Source of the DNA: JAPPKS01 sp963667895
GTDB lineage: Bacteria; Poribacteria; WGA-4E; PCPOR2b
Length of the DNA stretch: 64,000 nt
Reading direction: 5' to 3'
Assembly (NCBI GenBank): GCA_965223985.1
Contig: OZ245030.1
Location: 682,001 to 746,000 of the forward strand
Numbering within the stretch: position 1 is the stretch's first letter; each line of letters starts with the position of its first letter. The notes under the pieces are model-generated. The model saw only the letters and a program-made list of their open reading frames with translations. It was not told the origin of the DNA and ran no database searches. The translations under genes and the position numbers were made by a program. Positions 8,630-16,626 of the stretch are shown in pieces.

Positions 8630-8753
8630 TGTCTTGTTGATTTTACAGGGTTAGAGTCATTTGGAAGGTTGTTTTCTTTACAAGACTTTGGACTTCTAAT
8701 CCGTGGTGCATCTCTTACAAAAGGACAGCGAAACAGACTTCACCCCAGTTGAG

Positions 8754-9083
8754 TCAAAGTTTCGGGTTGTTCTGATGCCGTTTTCGATCTCGCTTCGACT
8801 TCTTCTCAATTGTCTTCAGGAATGCATCTTCTAGGTTCACCCCTGTCTGATTTGCCAGACAAATTAGCACAAAAAGAACATCCGCCATCTCCTCCGCTAG
8901 ATCGATATCTTTTTCGGACCCCTTAAAACTCTGATCGCCATATTGGCGCGCCATAATCCGTGCTATCTCCCCAACCTCTTCCATCAGAATTGCGGTATTC
9001 GTCAACTCGGAAAAATAGCGAACGCCAACAGATTGAATCCAGTTGTCAACAAGTTCTTGGCAGTTATTGAGGGTATATTCCAT
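8754..9083 (-). CDS. short MazG-like nucleotide pyrophosphohydrolase
   Basis: A single-domain all-alpha NTP pyrophosphohydrolase of 109 aa. The metal-binding helices are visible as ILMEEVGEIARI and DLAEEMADVLFVLICLAN, giving the ExxE...ExxD pattern of MazG-like proteins. Members hydrolyse (d)NTPs to NMP and pyrophosphate and are thought to clean the nucleotide pool. GGAGGA precedes the ATG at 9083. It lies 124 bases upstream of the M24 gene on the same strand. A separate two-domain MazG is encoded at 15253. Confidence 0.88.
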   Translation of the reverse strand: MEYTLNNCQELVDNWIQSVGVRYFSELTNTAILMEEVGEIARIMARQYGDQSFKGSEKDIDLAEEMADVLFVLICLANQTGVNLEDAFLKTIEKKSKRDRKRHQNNPKL

Positions 9084-9703
9084 TTCTTCCTCCGAAAGTT
9101 CACATCTTCTGCGGGAGCTATCATAGCATGCAAGAGTTAAGGTGTCAACAGTTTTTGCCTTCTGGCGTATACGAGTTCCTCACTTCGAATGGTCATAATC
9201 TATCGGAATCCATTGTAAGATTTCCCGCGGGTTTTTAGCATATGACCACTTTCTCAGATTAAACAATTCAGGGTGAAATATACCTGGTTCTTTCTTATCA
9301 CGGCGAGAGTTCTATAGCGTTTGGCAAACTACTGGATGATTTGTTGGTAGAGTAATCGGTAAGCTAGTTACTGTGAGAAATGGATAAAACACGAGGCGGG
9401 TTTTGACGCGCAAAGTGCATCGGATTGGATTATCTTAACAGGTTGGGATATTTTCGCAGGAATTATAAATAGTTGTAGGCGGGAACTCAAAGAAAACATG
9501 GGTGGTGTGTTGAGTTGCTACGTCAGAAATCGCTCAACACACCACATTTAAGTTTGAATCATCCAACTTTAAACGTTGGAAAGACAAAAGTTTGAAGTGT
9601 TAACTTCCACTAGGTTTTCAGCCTTCTGGGACATTATCTTTGAAAACAAAGTTGAACATCCAAAACATAGGCGAATAGAAGTTATTGGACATGACGCGGG
9701 GGC
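9084..9703. other. gene-free spacer
   Basis: No coding sequence is convincing in this stretch of about 620 bases. Its one clear structure is the long hairpin at 9502-9545, annotated separately. The rest is AT-rich without homopurine, tandem or tRNA-like structure that I can see. Confidence 0.6.
9502..9545 (-). terminator. 13-bp hairpin downstream of the LamG array
   Basis: GTGGTGTGTTGAG (9502-9514) is exactly complementary to CTCAACACACCAC (9533-9545), with an 18-base loop. It lies about 160 bases past the stop of the last LamG gene on the minus strand, with only a short T run beyond it. A terminator or 3' mRNA stabiliser is likely, but a bound regulatory site is not excluded. Confidence 0.45.
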
Positions 9704-10507
9704 TTAGTCGCGGTCCTTGATCTGTGCCCACGTCGTGGCGATTTTGCCTGACGGTTCAACTGCGCCAAGTGCCTCGACGCCGCCCATGACCGCGTTAATC
9801 TGATCTTGGCTCAACGCAACATCGAAGAACCCAAGTTCATCAACTGAGCCATTCAGCGGACAGCACCCTCGTGGCGACCCGAGTATCCAAGCGTTGGCAC
9901 TGGGAAGCACCGGATTCTCTTCTACCCACGACGCCGTTGGTGAGCCGTCTCCCCAGAGCGTGTATTCGTTTCCGACTCGCGTTACTGCGACGTGAGTCCA
10001 CGTACCCGCGGTAAGAGGCACATTAAACTGGTCCCAGGGCGGACCGTGCGGCACACTAGGATCCTTGTCTGGATCTTCTCTGTAGTCGAAGCTGAAAACG
10101 TCGCCTCCTCCGTTGTGGACGTTAAACCGACCGGCATCTCCGGCATCGCCTCGAGACCACATCCATGAGCCATGTCTGAGTGGTTCACTAGGACGTAACC
10201 ACGCTACGAGAGTGACATCTGAATCACTATGGAGAATAAAGGATTTTGCCGGATCCTCGTCCGCGTTGAATAGAACGTGTTGGGGATCGGGTTCCATGAA
10301 TGAGACTGCCGATCCTCTTACGCCATCGGTCCAACCGGCGCCCATTAACATCCCATCATTACCGTTGCCACTAAAGTCACCGGCTGCATCTCCCGAATTT
10401 TCATCGAACAGCCAAGCACCCACAAGCCCTGCATCACTTTGTCCAATGAGCATTAACCCGAAGGCCATGAAAAAGGCTAAACCTAGTGCTGCGATTCTAG
10501 TTTTCAT
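9704..10507 (-). CDS. secreted LamG-domain protein 1
   Basis: This is a predicted exported carbohydrate- or surface-binding protein. A signal peptide (MKTRIAALGLAFFMAFGLML...) precedes a LamG/concanavalin-like fold beginning VGAWLFDENSGDAAGDFSGN and running to SVDELGFFDVALSQDQI. The tail EPSGKIATTWAQIKDRD matches the ends of the four neighbouring paralogues. The start is ATG 10507, set by GGAGG at a good distance; a longer upstream extension is unlikely. The gene is the last of five minus-strand LamG genes. Binding partner is unknown. Base composition is richer in G+C than its array neighbours. Confidence 0.88.
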   Translation of the reverse strand: MKTRIAALGLAFFMAFGLMLIGQSDAGLVGAWLFDENSGDAAGDFSGNGNDGMLMGAGWTDGVRGSAVSFMEPDPQHVLFNADEDPAKSFILHSDSDVTLVAWLRPSEPLRHGSWMWSRGDAGDAGRFNVHNGGGDVFSFDYREDPDKDPSVPHGPPWDQFNVPLTAGTWTHVAVTRVGNEYTLWGDGSPTASWVEENPVLPSANAWILGSPRGCCPLNGSVDELGFFDVALSQDQINAVMGGVEALGAVEPSGKIATTWAQIKDRD

Positions 10508-10780
10508 TAAATTGATTTCCTCCAATTTAGTTTTGGATTTGGGAACTGTGTACGTACGTCCCCTAAATATATTGATAATAATCAGCAATCCGGCGCAAAT
10601 TCCGGACAGTTAATTTCAGCGAAATGTCTCCATTTTGATAATACCCTTGGTCGTTGTTAGTTTTTCCTAAGGGTAAATGGATGATATCCCGGCAACACCC
10701 CCTTTCAGTTCTCTATAATGATGATGAGGCTTTATAGTAAAATAAGTGCGCGAAGTACTTTCCTTCCGGTGGTAGGTTTA

Positions 10781-11668
10781 CTAGAAGGTGCGGTCCGACT
10801 TGAGACTGCCCCACATATTCGCCAGCTTACCGCCAGGCTGAACAGCCAAAACGCCCTGAATGCCTCCAGCAAAATACCGCTGTGCGTCTTGCTGTGCCCA
10901 CGGCGTGTGCGAGACAACAACTTCGTCAATAAGACCGCCGAAATAGAAAGTGTGCTCCGCCATACCGATCGTCAGTGGATTTTCGATTCCTTCGGGAATC
11001 GGTTCGTCTTCCTCCGCTTCACCGAACAATTCGCCATCAAGATAATGTGTGTACGTCTTACCCATCTTAACTAGGACGACGCTATACCACCGATTAAGCT
11101 CCGGTAGGCCTAGAAAGTCGGATCGAATCCACGCCACCTTATTGGCACCGTTATTGATGTGGAACACAAATACACCACCCAACAGTTCCCACACAGCTTT
11201 CAAAGCCTCTGCACCAAGACCATTATCGTGTCCTATCAGACCAGTGGTAGCAGGGTCCTGAGAAAAGTTTATCGTGATCGCCAGGGTGAAATCCTTGTCA
11301 TGCAACTGGAAGCTTTCGTTATTCTCAACTTCGACATGATTAGGTTTTTTCACGCGGAGACATTTGCCAAACTTTCCGTCTCCCCACTTGGCGCCCTCTA
11401 TCAGAAGGCCATCATTTCCCTGCGGCGAGAGGTCTTTCGCTGTGTCGCCAGCTCCTTCATCAAACGGCAACGCAACGACAAGCGAATCGAGTTTTATTAT
11501 CGCTTCAGCAACAGGTGAAACCACCCACCCAAGAGCAATCATTAACAGCGTACATGTCAAAGCCTGCACCGTAATCTTTGCTAATTTTGGTAGTATAGCT
11601 CTGTTGATGCCCTTTAGCAGAGTGTCTCTTTCAATGGTAGTCCGCCACAATTGTTCTGTCAGTTCCAT
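10781..11668 (-). CDS. secreted LamG-domain protein 2
   Basis: A 295-residue LamG protein with an unusually long N-terminus before its hydrophobic export segment (about residues 32-54, ITVQALTCTLLMIALGWVV). The lectin-like domain starts LVVALPFDEGAGDTAKDLS and includes LIDEVVVSHTPWAQQDAQ. It ends with the shared tail as QPGGKLANMWGSLKSDRTF. AGAAGGAG lies in front of ATG 11668. Its start is only 21 bases after the stop of LamG protein 3, so the two are probably co-transcribed. The long N-terminus could anchor the protein rather than be cleaved. Confidence 0.87.
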   Translation of the reverse strand: MELTEQLWRTTIERDTLLKGINRAILPKLAKITVQALTCTLLMIALGWVVSPVAEAIIKLDSLVVALPFDEGAGDTAKDLSPQGNDGLLIEGAKWGDGKFGKCLRVKKPNHVEVENNESFQLHDKDFTLAITINFSQDPATTGLIGHDNGLGAEALKAVWELLGGVFVFHINNGANKVAWIRSDFLGLPELNRWYSVVLVKMGKTYTHYLDGELFGEAEEDEPIPEGIENPLTIGMAEHTFYFGGLIDEVVVSHTPWAQQDAQRYFAGGIQGVLAVQPGGKLANMWGSLKSDRTF

Positions 11669-11689
11669 TGATTCTCCTTCTGGCGCCGG

Positions 11690-12466
11690 CTATGGTAACG
11701 CCTTAAGTCCAGCCCAAATCGTAGCCAGCTTAGCAGCACTATTCACACTCTGAAAAAGTGCCGCGCGCGCGAGTCCTCTTTCCACAATCATCTTGATGTC
11801 ATCCTCGCTCAAGGTAGTATTAAAAATGGCGAAATCGTCAACCGCTCCCGAGAAGGAGGAGCCCGGCCGGCCTCCAATATGAAAATTACCGTCACGCTCA
11901 GCGTATTCTCCGGATATCCCTTTAATTCTAGCTGCTTTTTCGCCGTCCACGTATCCTGCCATGAAGTTCTCTTCAGCGTTATTTATAAAGGTCCAGTGCT
12001 TCCATTGACCGATCCATTCCTCGTCAATGAAACGGATAACGATCCATTTGTCGCCAACGCCAAAATGCCAGAATATCTGCTTGTCCCAAATGACAACTGC
12101 AATACGACCTGGCTCCCAAGGGTCCAGGCTGAAAACATCTGGATTATTCGCGATGTCCTCAATCTTAACCCATAGCACGATTGTCACTTCTTTCGTGGGC
12201 AGGGTTTGAGCTAAATCTGAAATCTTGACGGTATCACCTTTGCCGGAAAGATTCAACGCCGTTCCAAACTTCCCTTCCACGACCTCTGGTTTACCGGTAA
12301 GTCGACCGTGTCGTTCATTTCCAGATGCATCATCCCCTTTGCCTTCATCAAGCAACCATACGCCTACAATGGTCTTAGGATCAATCCTCGCAGCGCACTG
12401 CCCCCCAAGGATTAATCCGAAGGCGAGAACGCTGACGGTCAGTAAAACAAGCTTACTTATAGCCAT
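11690..12466 (-). CDS. secreted LamG-domain protein 3
   Basis: A 258-residue LamG protein with signal peptide MAISKLVLLTVSVLAFGLIL, followed by VGVWLLDEGKGDDASGNERH and the typical FSGAVDDFAIFNTTLSEDDI near the end of the domain. The C-terminal tail is SAAKLATIWAGLKALP. GAAGGAT precedes the ATG at 12466. It is the first gene of a likely two-gene unit with LamG protein 2. LamG domains bind glycans or proteins; nothing in the sequence shows catalysis. Confidence 0.88.
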   Translation of the reverse strand: MAISKLVLLTVSVLAFGLILGGQCAARIDPKTIVGVWLLDEGKGDDASGNERHGRLTGKPEVVEGKFGTALNLSGKGDTVKISDLAQTLPTKEVTIVLWVKIEDIANNPDVFSLDPWEPGRIAVVIWDKQIFWHFGVGDKWIVIRFIDEEWIGQWKHWTFINNAEENFMAGYVDGEKAARIKGISGEYAERDGNFHIGGRPGSSFSGAVDDFAIFNTTLSEDDIKMIVERGLARAALFQSVNSAAKLATIWAGLKALP

Positions 12467-12665
12467 TAAGTATATCCTTCGTGGCTAACTGGGAATAACA
12501 TTAGGTTTGTTAAACACCTGTCACGCAAGAAAATTCCGATTGGAGACACATTAGCGGCTACTGGCAGATAAATTGCCAGTAGCGCGCTGACGGGTTGAAT
12601 CGCTCAATATTACGGTCTGGAACATTTATTCTCGGAAATACTTTCCGAAAATCTCAGAACCGAAA

Positions 12666-13454
12666 TTATCGGCTGGTTTTTATCTGCGCCCACGCTGTGG
12701 CGAGTTTGGCTGAAGGCTCAACGGAAAGTGCGACTTTCTCAAGTCCATTTTCCATGATGTTGGTGATATCATTGTTGCTCAGGACTAAGTCGAAAAATGC
12801 AACTTCATCCATGAGCCCGGAAAAAATAAAACCAGGTCTACCAGACATCATCCAGCTTGTAGCTTGAGGCAGTGCCGGATTGGGATCTTTCGCCTGTGAG
12901 ACTTGTTTCCCGTTGTGGAAAAGATTGTAGGTATTCCCTTCTCTCGTGACCGCAAGATGGGTCCATTCCTTTATGGGAAGCTCTATACCTTGGATGAGAC
13001 CATGTATATCACCACCCACTTCCCTGTAATCAAAACCAAAGGTTTCACCAGGGCCTGAATAGATATTATATCTATCTTTATCGGCGCCATCGCCTCGTGT
13101 CCAGAAAATGGCTTTATGGGCAACATCAAAAGGTTGGACCCAAAACATGAATGAGACATCCTTGTCACGATGAAGCGCAAAAGCCTGGTCTGGATCTTCA
13201 TTCTCGAACAGAACAAGCGTGTCATTTCCGTTAAACTCCAACGCCTCGCCGAACTTGCCTTTAACGTATTTGTAGTCACCCTGAATTTCCCCAGAGGTGC
13301 CGTTATCGGAACCGTCTTCAACGTTATCTCCTTTAACTTCATCCAAAAGCCAAGCGCCAGCGGTTTCAATTTTGGCATCGCTTTCCATAGTAAGTATCAA
13401 GCCGAAGAGAGCTAGACCGAATACCATGGATAACAACGTTAATGTAAGTTTCAT
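12666..13454 (-). CDS. secreted LamG-domain protein 4 (tandem copy A)
   Basis: A 262-residue LamG protein that is a close paralogue of the gene at 13918. It has a signal peptide (MKLTLTLLSMVFGLALFGLI), a domain opening AGAWLLDEVKGDNVEDGSDN, a conserved YREVGGDIHGL loop and FSGLMDEVAFFDLVLSNNDI. The tail is EPSAKLATAWAQIKTSR. ATG 13454 is set by GAGGAGG just upstream; a longer in-frame start at 13490 is conserved in both copies but lies before the ribosome site. It and its flanks form one half of a tandem duplication. Confidence 0.9.
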   Translation of the reverse strand: MKLTLTLLSMVFGLALFGLILTMESDAKIETAGAWLLDEVKGDNVEDGSDNGTSGEIQGDYKYVKGKFGEALEFNGNDTLVLFENEDPDQAFALHRDKDVSFMFWVQPFDVAHKAIFWTRGDGADKDRYNIYSGPGETFGFDYREVGGDIHGLIQGIELPIKEWTHLAVTREGNTYNLFHNGKQVSQAKDPNPALPQATSWMMSGRPGFIFSGLMDEVAFFDLVLSNNDITNIMENGLEKVALSVEPSAKLATAWAQIKTSR

Positions 13455-13917
13455 TTCGATTGCCTCCTCTTTATGTTGGGGGACAGTCACATTCGCGTCC
13501 CATTATTGACAAGTTTACTATTAAGAATTGGCAGGTTGTTTTGTTACTGCCAACACTCTATAAAGAGAGTTTAGACATTTTCAGAGCGGACTGTGCCACA
13601 AATGGTAGAGGTCACTTCAATCATCTATCTTACACTCATAACTTCAGACAATCAAACTAACAAGAGTTTAACTGGATTTCCGTTGACAAGGTGACGTACC
13701 CCGACCACGCAATTATCGAAACAACTGTCCGATTCACTGAAAACTGACCAAAACTTCTTAGAATTACAATTTTACCATGTTCTCATTGGGCGCGTCAATA
13801 ATTTTTTCTGCACCCGTCGTGTTTTGTGACTAGGGTGGTGAAGAATTAGGGAGTTAACGCTAAACGGTCTGGAACATAATTCTCGGAAATTCTTCAGATT
13901 AAATCTCAAAAGCGCAA

Positions 13918-14709
13918 TTATCTACTGCTCTTCAACCGTGCCCACGCTGTGGCGAGTTTGTCTGATGGTTCGACGGCAAGCGCGGCTATTTCAAGTCCAT
14001 TTTCCATGATGTTGGTGATGTCATTCCTACTCAGTGCGGACTCGAAGAACGCAACGTCGTCAATGTTCCCATCAAAAATAAAGCCGGGTCTGCCAGACAT
14101 CATCCAGCTTGTAGCTTGAGGCAGGGCTGAATTCTGATCTTTTCCCCGCGAAACTAGATTCCCATTATTATAAGTACTGTAGGTATTTCCATCTCTCGTA
14201 ATTGCAAGATGTGTCCATACATTTGTGAGAAGCGCTACATTTTGGTAGAGTCCTTGGTGAATATTCCCATCCACTTCCCTGTAATCGAAACCAAAGGTTG
14301 GGCCACCGCCTGAATGGATATTGAATCTATCTGCATCGATGCCATCACCCCGTGTCCAGAAGATGGCTTTATGCTCGACACTAAAAGGCTTTACCCAAAA
14401 GACCAAGGAGACATCCTTGTCACGGTGAAGGACAAATGCCTGCGCAGGATTGTCATTCTCGAAAAGAACAAGCGTGTTTTGTCCGTTAAATTCCAATGCC
14501 TCACCGAACTGGCCTTGAACATATTTGTAGTCCCCCCGGATTTCCCCAGAAATGCCGTTATCGGAAACGTCTTCTACCTTATCTCCTTTGGCTTCATCTA
14601 AAAGCCAAGCGCCAGAGGCTTCAATTTTTGCATCGCTTTCCATGGAAATTATCAACCCAAAAAGAACGAGACCGAATTCCATGAATAACAATGTTAATGT
14701 AACTTTCAT
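13918..14709 (-). CDS. secreted LamG-domain protein 5 (tandem copy B)
   Basis: A paralogue of the 12666 gene, 263 residues. The layout is the same: signal peptide MKVTLTLLFMEFGLVLFGLI, SGAWLLDEAKGDKVEDVSDN, YREVDGNIHQGL, FDGNIDDVAFFESALSRNDI and tail EPSDKLATAWARLKSSR. The ribosome site (AGGAGG) and about 250 bases upstream are also shared with the other copy. The differences are spread evenly, suggesting that both copies are under selection and neither is a fresh sequencing artefact. Confidence 0.9.
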   Translation of the reverse strand: MKVTLTLLFMEFGLVLFGLIISMESDAKIEASGAWLLDEAKGDKVEDVSDNGISGEIRGDYKYVQGQFGEALEFNGQNTLVLFENDNPAQAFVLHRDKDVSLVFWVKPFSVEHKAIFWTRGDGIDADRFNIHSGGGPTFGFDYREVDGNIHQGLYQNVALLTNVWTHLAITRDGNTYSTYNNGNLVSRGKDQNSALPQATSWMMSGRPGFIFDGNIDDVAFFESALSRNDITNIMENGLEIAALAVEPSDKLATAWARLKSSR

Positions 14710-15111
14710 TTCGATTTCCTCCTGTTTATCTTGGGGGACAGTCACATTCGCTTCCTATCATTAGCAAGTGTTAACTACTAAAATTTGGCAGATTGCTTGG
14801 TAACTGCAAATACCCTACTCACTAAAGTTTTGACAATTTCACAGTGGGCTGTGACAGAAACGGTGGGAGAGCGGTCATTTTGCGCGCGTACGGTCAATCA
14901 GTAAAGCTCGCACGAAACTCAACTGGTTTTCCGTTGGCAAGTTAACGTGCTCCCGATTGCGTAATTTTCGAAATAGCTATCGGGCGTACTGAAATTTGTC
15001 CCAAATTTTTTGTTTAATAATTTTACTATGCCTCATTGGGCGTGTCAATCATTTATTGGACCCGCTGTAAAGCACGGTATTCCACGACAGATGATTCTGT
15101 GAACTTCCAAC

Positions 15112-15139
15112 TTGACAAGCATCTATAATCAGATATAAT
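15112..15139 (+). promoter_or_regulatory. sigma70-like promoter of mazG
   Basis: TTGACA at 15112-15117 and TATAAT at 15134-15139 are both perfect consensus, with a 16-base spacer. The mRNA leader to ATG 15253 would be a little over 100 bases. No other feature was seen between the end of the LamG duplication and mazG. Confidence 0.75.
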
Positions 15140-15252
15140 GGTAGTCAGTAGGAATTGAATATACTGTCAGCTTGTTTGGGAGAAATACTGTGTTCAATCA
15201 ATAATGGCAGATTTGGACAAAAGCATACTTTCACAAGGGTATTCGTATAACG

Positions 15253-16044
15253 ATGCACAAAGAATTATTTGACAAGCTCGTTCAGGTGGTTGCCACGCTG
15301 CGCAGCGAAAACGGTTGTCCATGGGACAAAGCCCAGACTCACCAAACATTGAAACCGGACTTAATCGAGGAAGCCTATGAAGTAATCGAAGCAATTGATG
15401 CGAAAGATTCAAGCAAACTGCCGGAAGAACTCGGTGACCTCCTCATGCAGGTGATGTTGCATGCGCAAATTGCCAAGGATGGTGGGGCTTTCAGTATCAA
15501 CGAGGTCATACAATTGATTACGGATAAGCTTGTCCGTCGGCATCCCCATGTTTTTGGCAACATCAATGTCGGGACTACAGAAGAAGTGCTAAAGAATTGG
15601 GAAGAGATTAAACGAAGCGAACCAGGCTACGAAGATCGTCGCTCCGTTCTCGACGGTATTCCAGACCATCTACCAAGCCTAATGCGAGCGCAAACGATTC
15701 AGCGCAAAGCCGCCCACGTCGGCTTCGATTGGGACAGCGTTTCTGATGTGCTTCCGAAACTCGAAGAAGAAATTCAAGAGCTCAAATCGAGTGTCACAGC
15801 GGCGGATGAAGAAGCAATCGAACTAGAGATTGGAGATTTGTTGTTTTCCATTGTCAATCTGTGCCGCTTTTTAGGTGTTGAGGCAGAAGAGGCGTTGCGG
15901 AAATCTAATCGCAAGTTTATCAATCGTTTTCAACACGTGGAGACCGAAATTGAAAGACGAGGTCAATCTTTTAAGGACTATGACTTGGCAAGACTAGATG
16001 CAATTTGGGAAGAAGTCAAAGCAAGAGAGAAATGCGTTGGTTAA
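15253..16044 (+). CDS. mazG: nucleoside triphosphate pyrophosphohydrolase MazG
   Basis: The full-length two-domain MazG (263 aa, usual about 260). The first domain carries LRSENGCPWDKAQTHQTLKP, then IEEAYEVIEAID and LPEELGDLLMQVMLHAQIA with the ExxE and ExxD metal ligands. The link RRHPHVFGN is characteristic. The second domain repeats the pattern as KLEEEIQELKS and ELEIGDLLFSIVNLCRF. It hydrolyses all (d)NTPs and, in E. coli, counters MazEF stress signalling. It stands alone behind a strong promoter. Confidence 0.95.
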   Translation: MHKELFDKLVQVVATLRSENGCPWDKAQTHQTLKPDLIEEAYEVIEAIDAKDSSKLPEELGDLLMQVMLHAQIAKDGGAFSINEVIQLITDKLVRRHPHVFGNINVGTTEEVLKNWEEIKRSEPGYEDRRSVLDGIPDHLPSLMRAQTIQRKAAHVGFDWDSVSDVLPKLEEEIQELKSSVTAADEEAIELEIGDLLFSIVNLCRFLGVEAEEALRKSNRKFINRFQHVETEIERRGQSFKDYDLARLDAIWEEVKAREKCVG

Positions 16045-16626
16045 CTGGAACTAACATTGACCAATCTGGGAGGTTATTGTTTGTGCTCCTTGTTAGTGAT
16101 ACTAAACCAATACTTGCATGCGCTAATCTTAGACGTTTCTCGCTACACGGCGCAAGCTGTTACTTTCCGGAGAGAAGCTCATATAAGAATAATTTTACGC
16201 TCTAATCCACCCCTTCCTCGCACACTCCGACAATTGGCGCAATCATGGGCGATTTCATCTTCTGACAGATGTCACACCCCCATCATTGCATCTCGCCCAT
16301 CTTTTCCAACTCTACTATTTTTCACAGGACTTTAATCGCTACAAATGGATCACTCGTAAAGCACATAATGCACATGGGACGAAGGTAATCTGCATCTTCC
16401 TGCATACTCGTCTTAAGCTGAGTTGGTCGTTCTTTGCAAGGTTGTTGACGCTTTCGGCATTACTTAAGACGCCATATTTTGATGTTGACCCCTCCTTTAA
16501 TCTTCTGATAGACTGAATCTCGATCCCTTTTTTAGCCACCAAATTCTGCGTGCTTCGTAAAATCTGGCAAACTATATCACGCGGAAAAATCATTGCGGGG
16601 ACGTACTTACGAACGAAAGTCTTGAT
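16045..16626. other. gene-free spacer
   Basis: About 580 bases between mazG and the large membrane protein. The open frames here are short, lack ribosome sites and have no recognisable family content. No strong promoter or hairpin stands out. Confidence 0.55.

Larger units (their letters stand above)
12612..15067. repeat. tandem duplication of a LamG gene with flanks
   Basis: Two units of about 1.25 kb lie head to tail, near 12612-13823 and 13864-15067. Similarity covers the gene, the downstream motif GGTCTGGAACAT (12614 and 13866), the leader GGGGGACAGTCACATTCGC, and a distal block around TTTCCGTTG and CTCATTGGGCG. The shared distal block shows that upstream regulatory DNA was copied with the gene. 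Confidence 0.8.

Noticed and set aside
10113..11753. Plus-strand frames opposite the LamG genes
   Set aside because: Each is antisense to a LamG domain with signal peptide and ribosome site, and none has one of its own.
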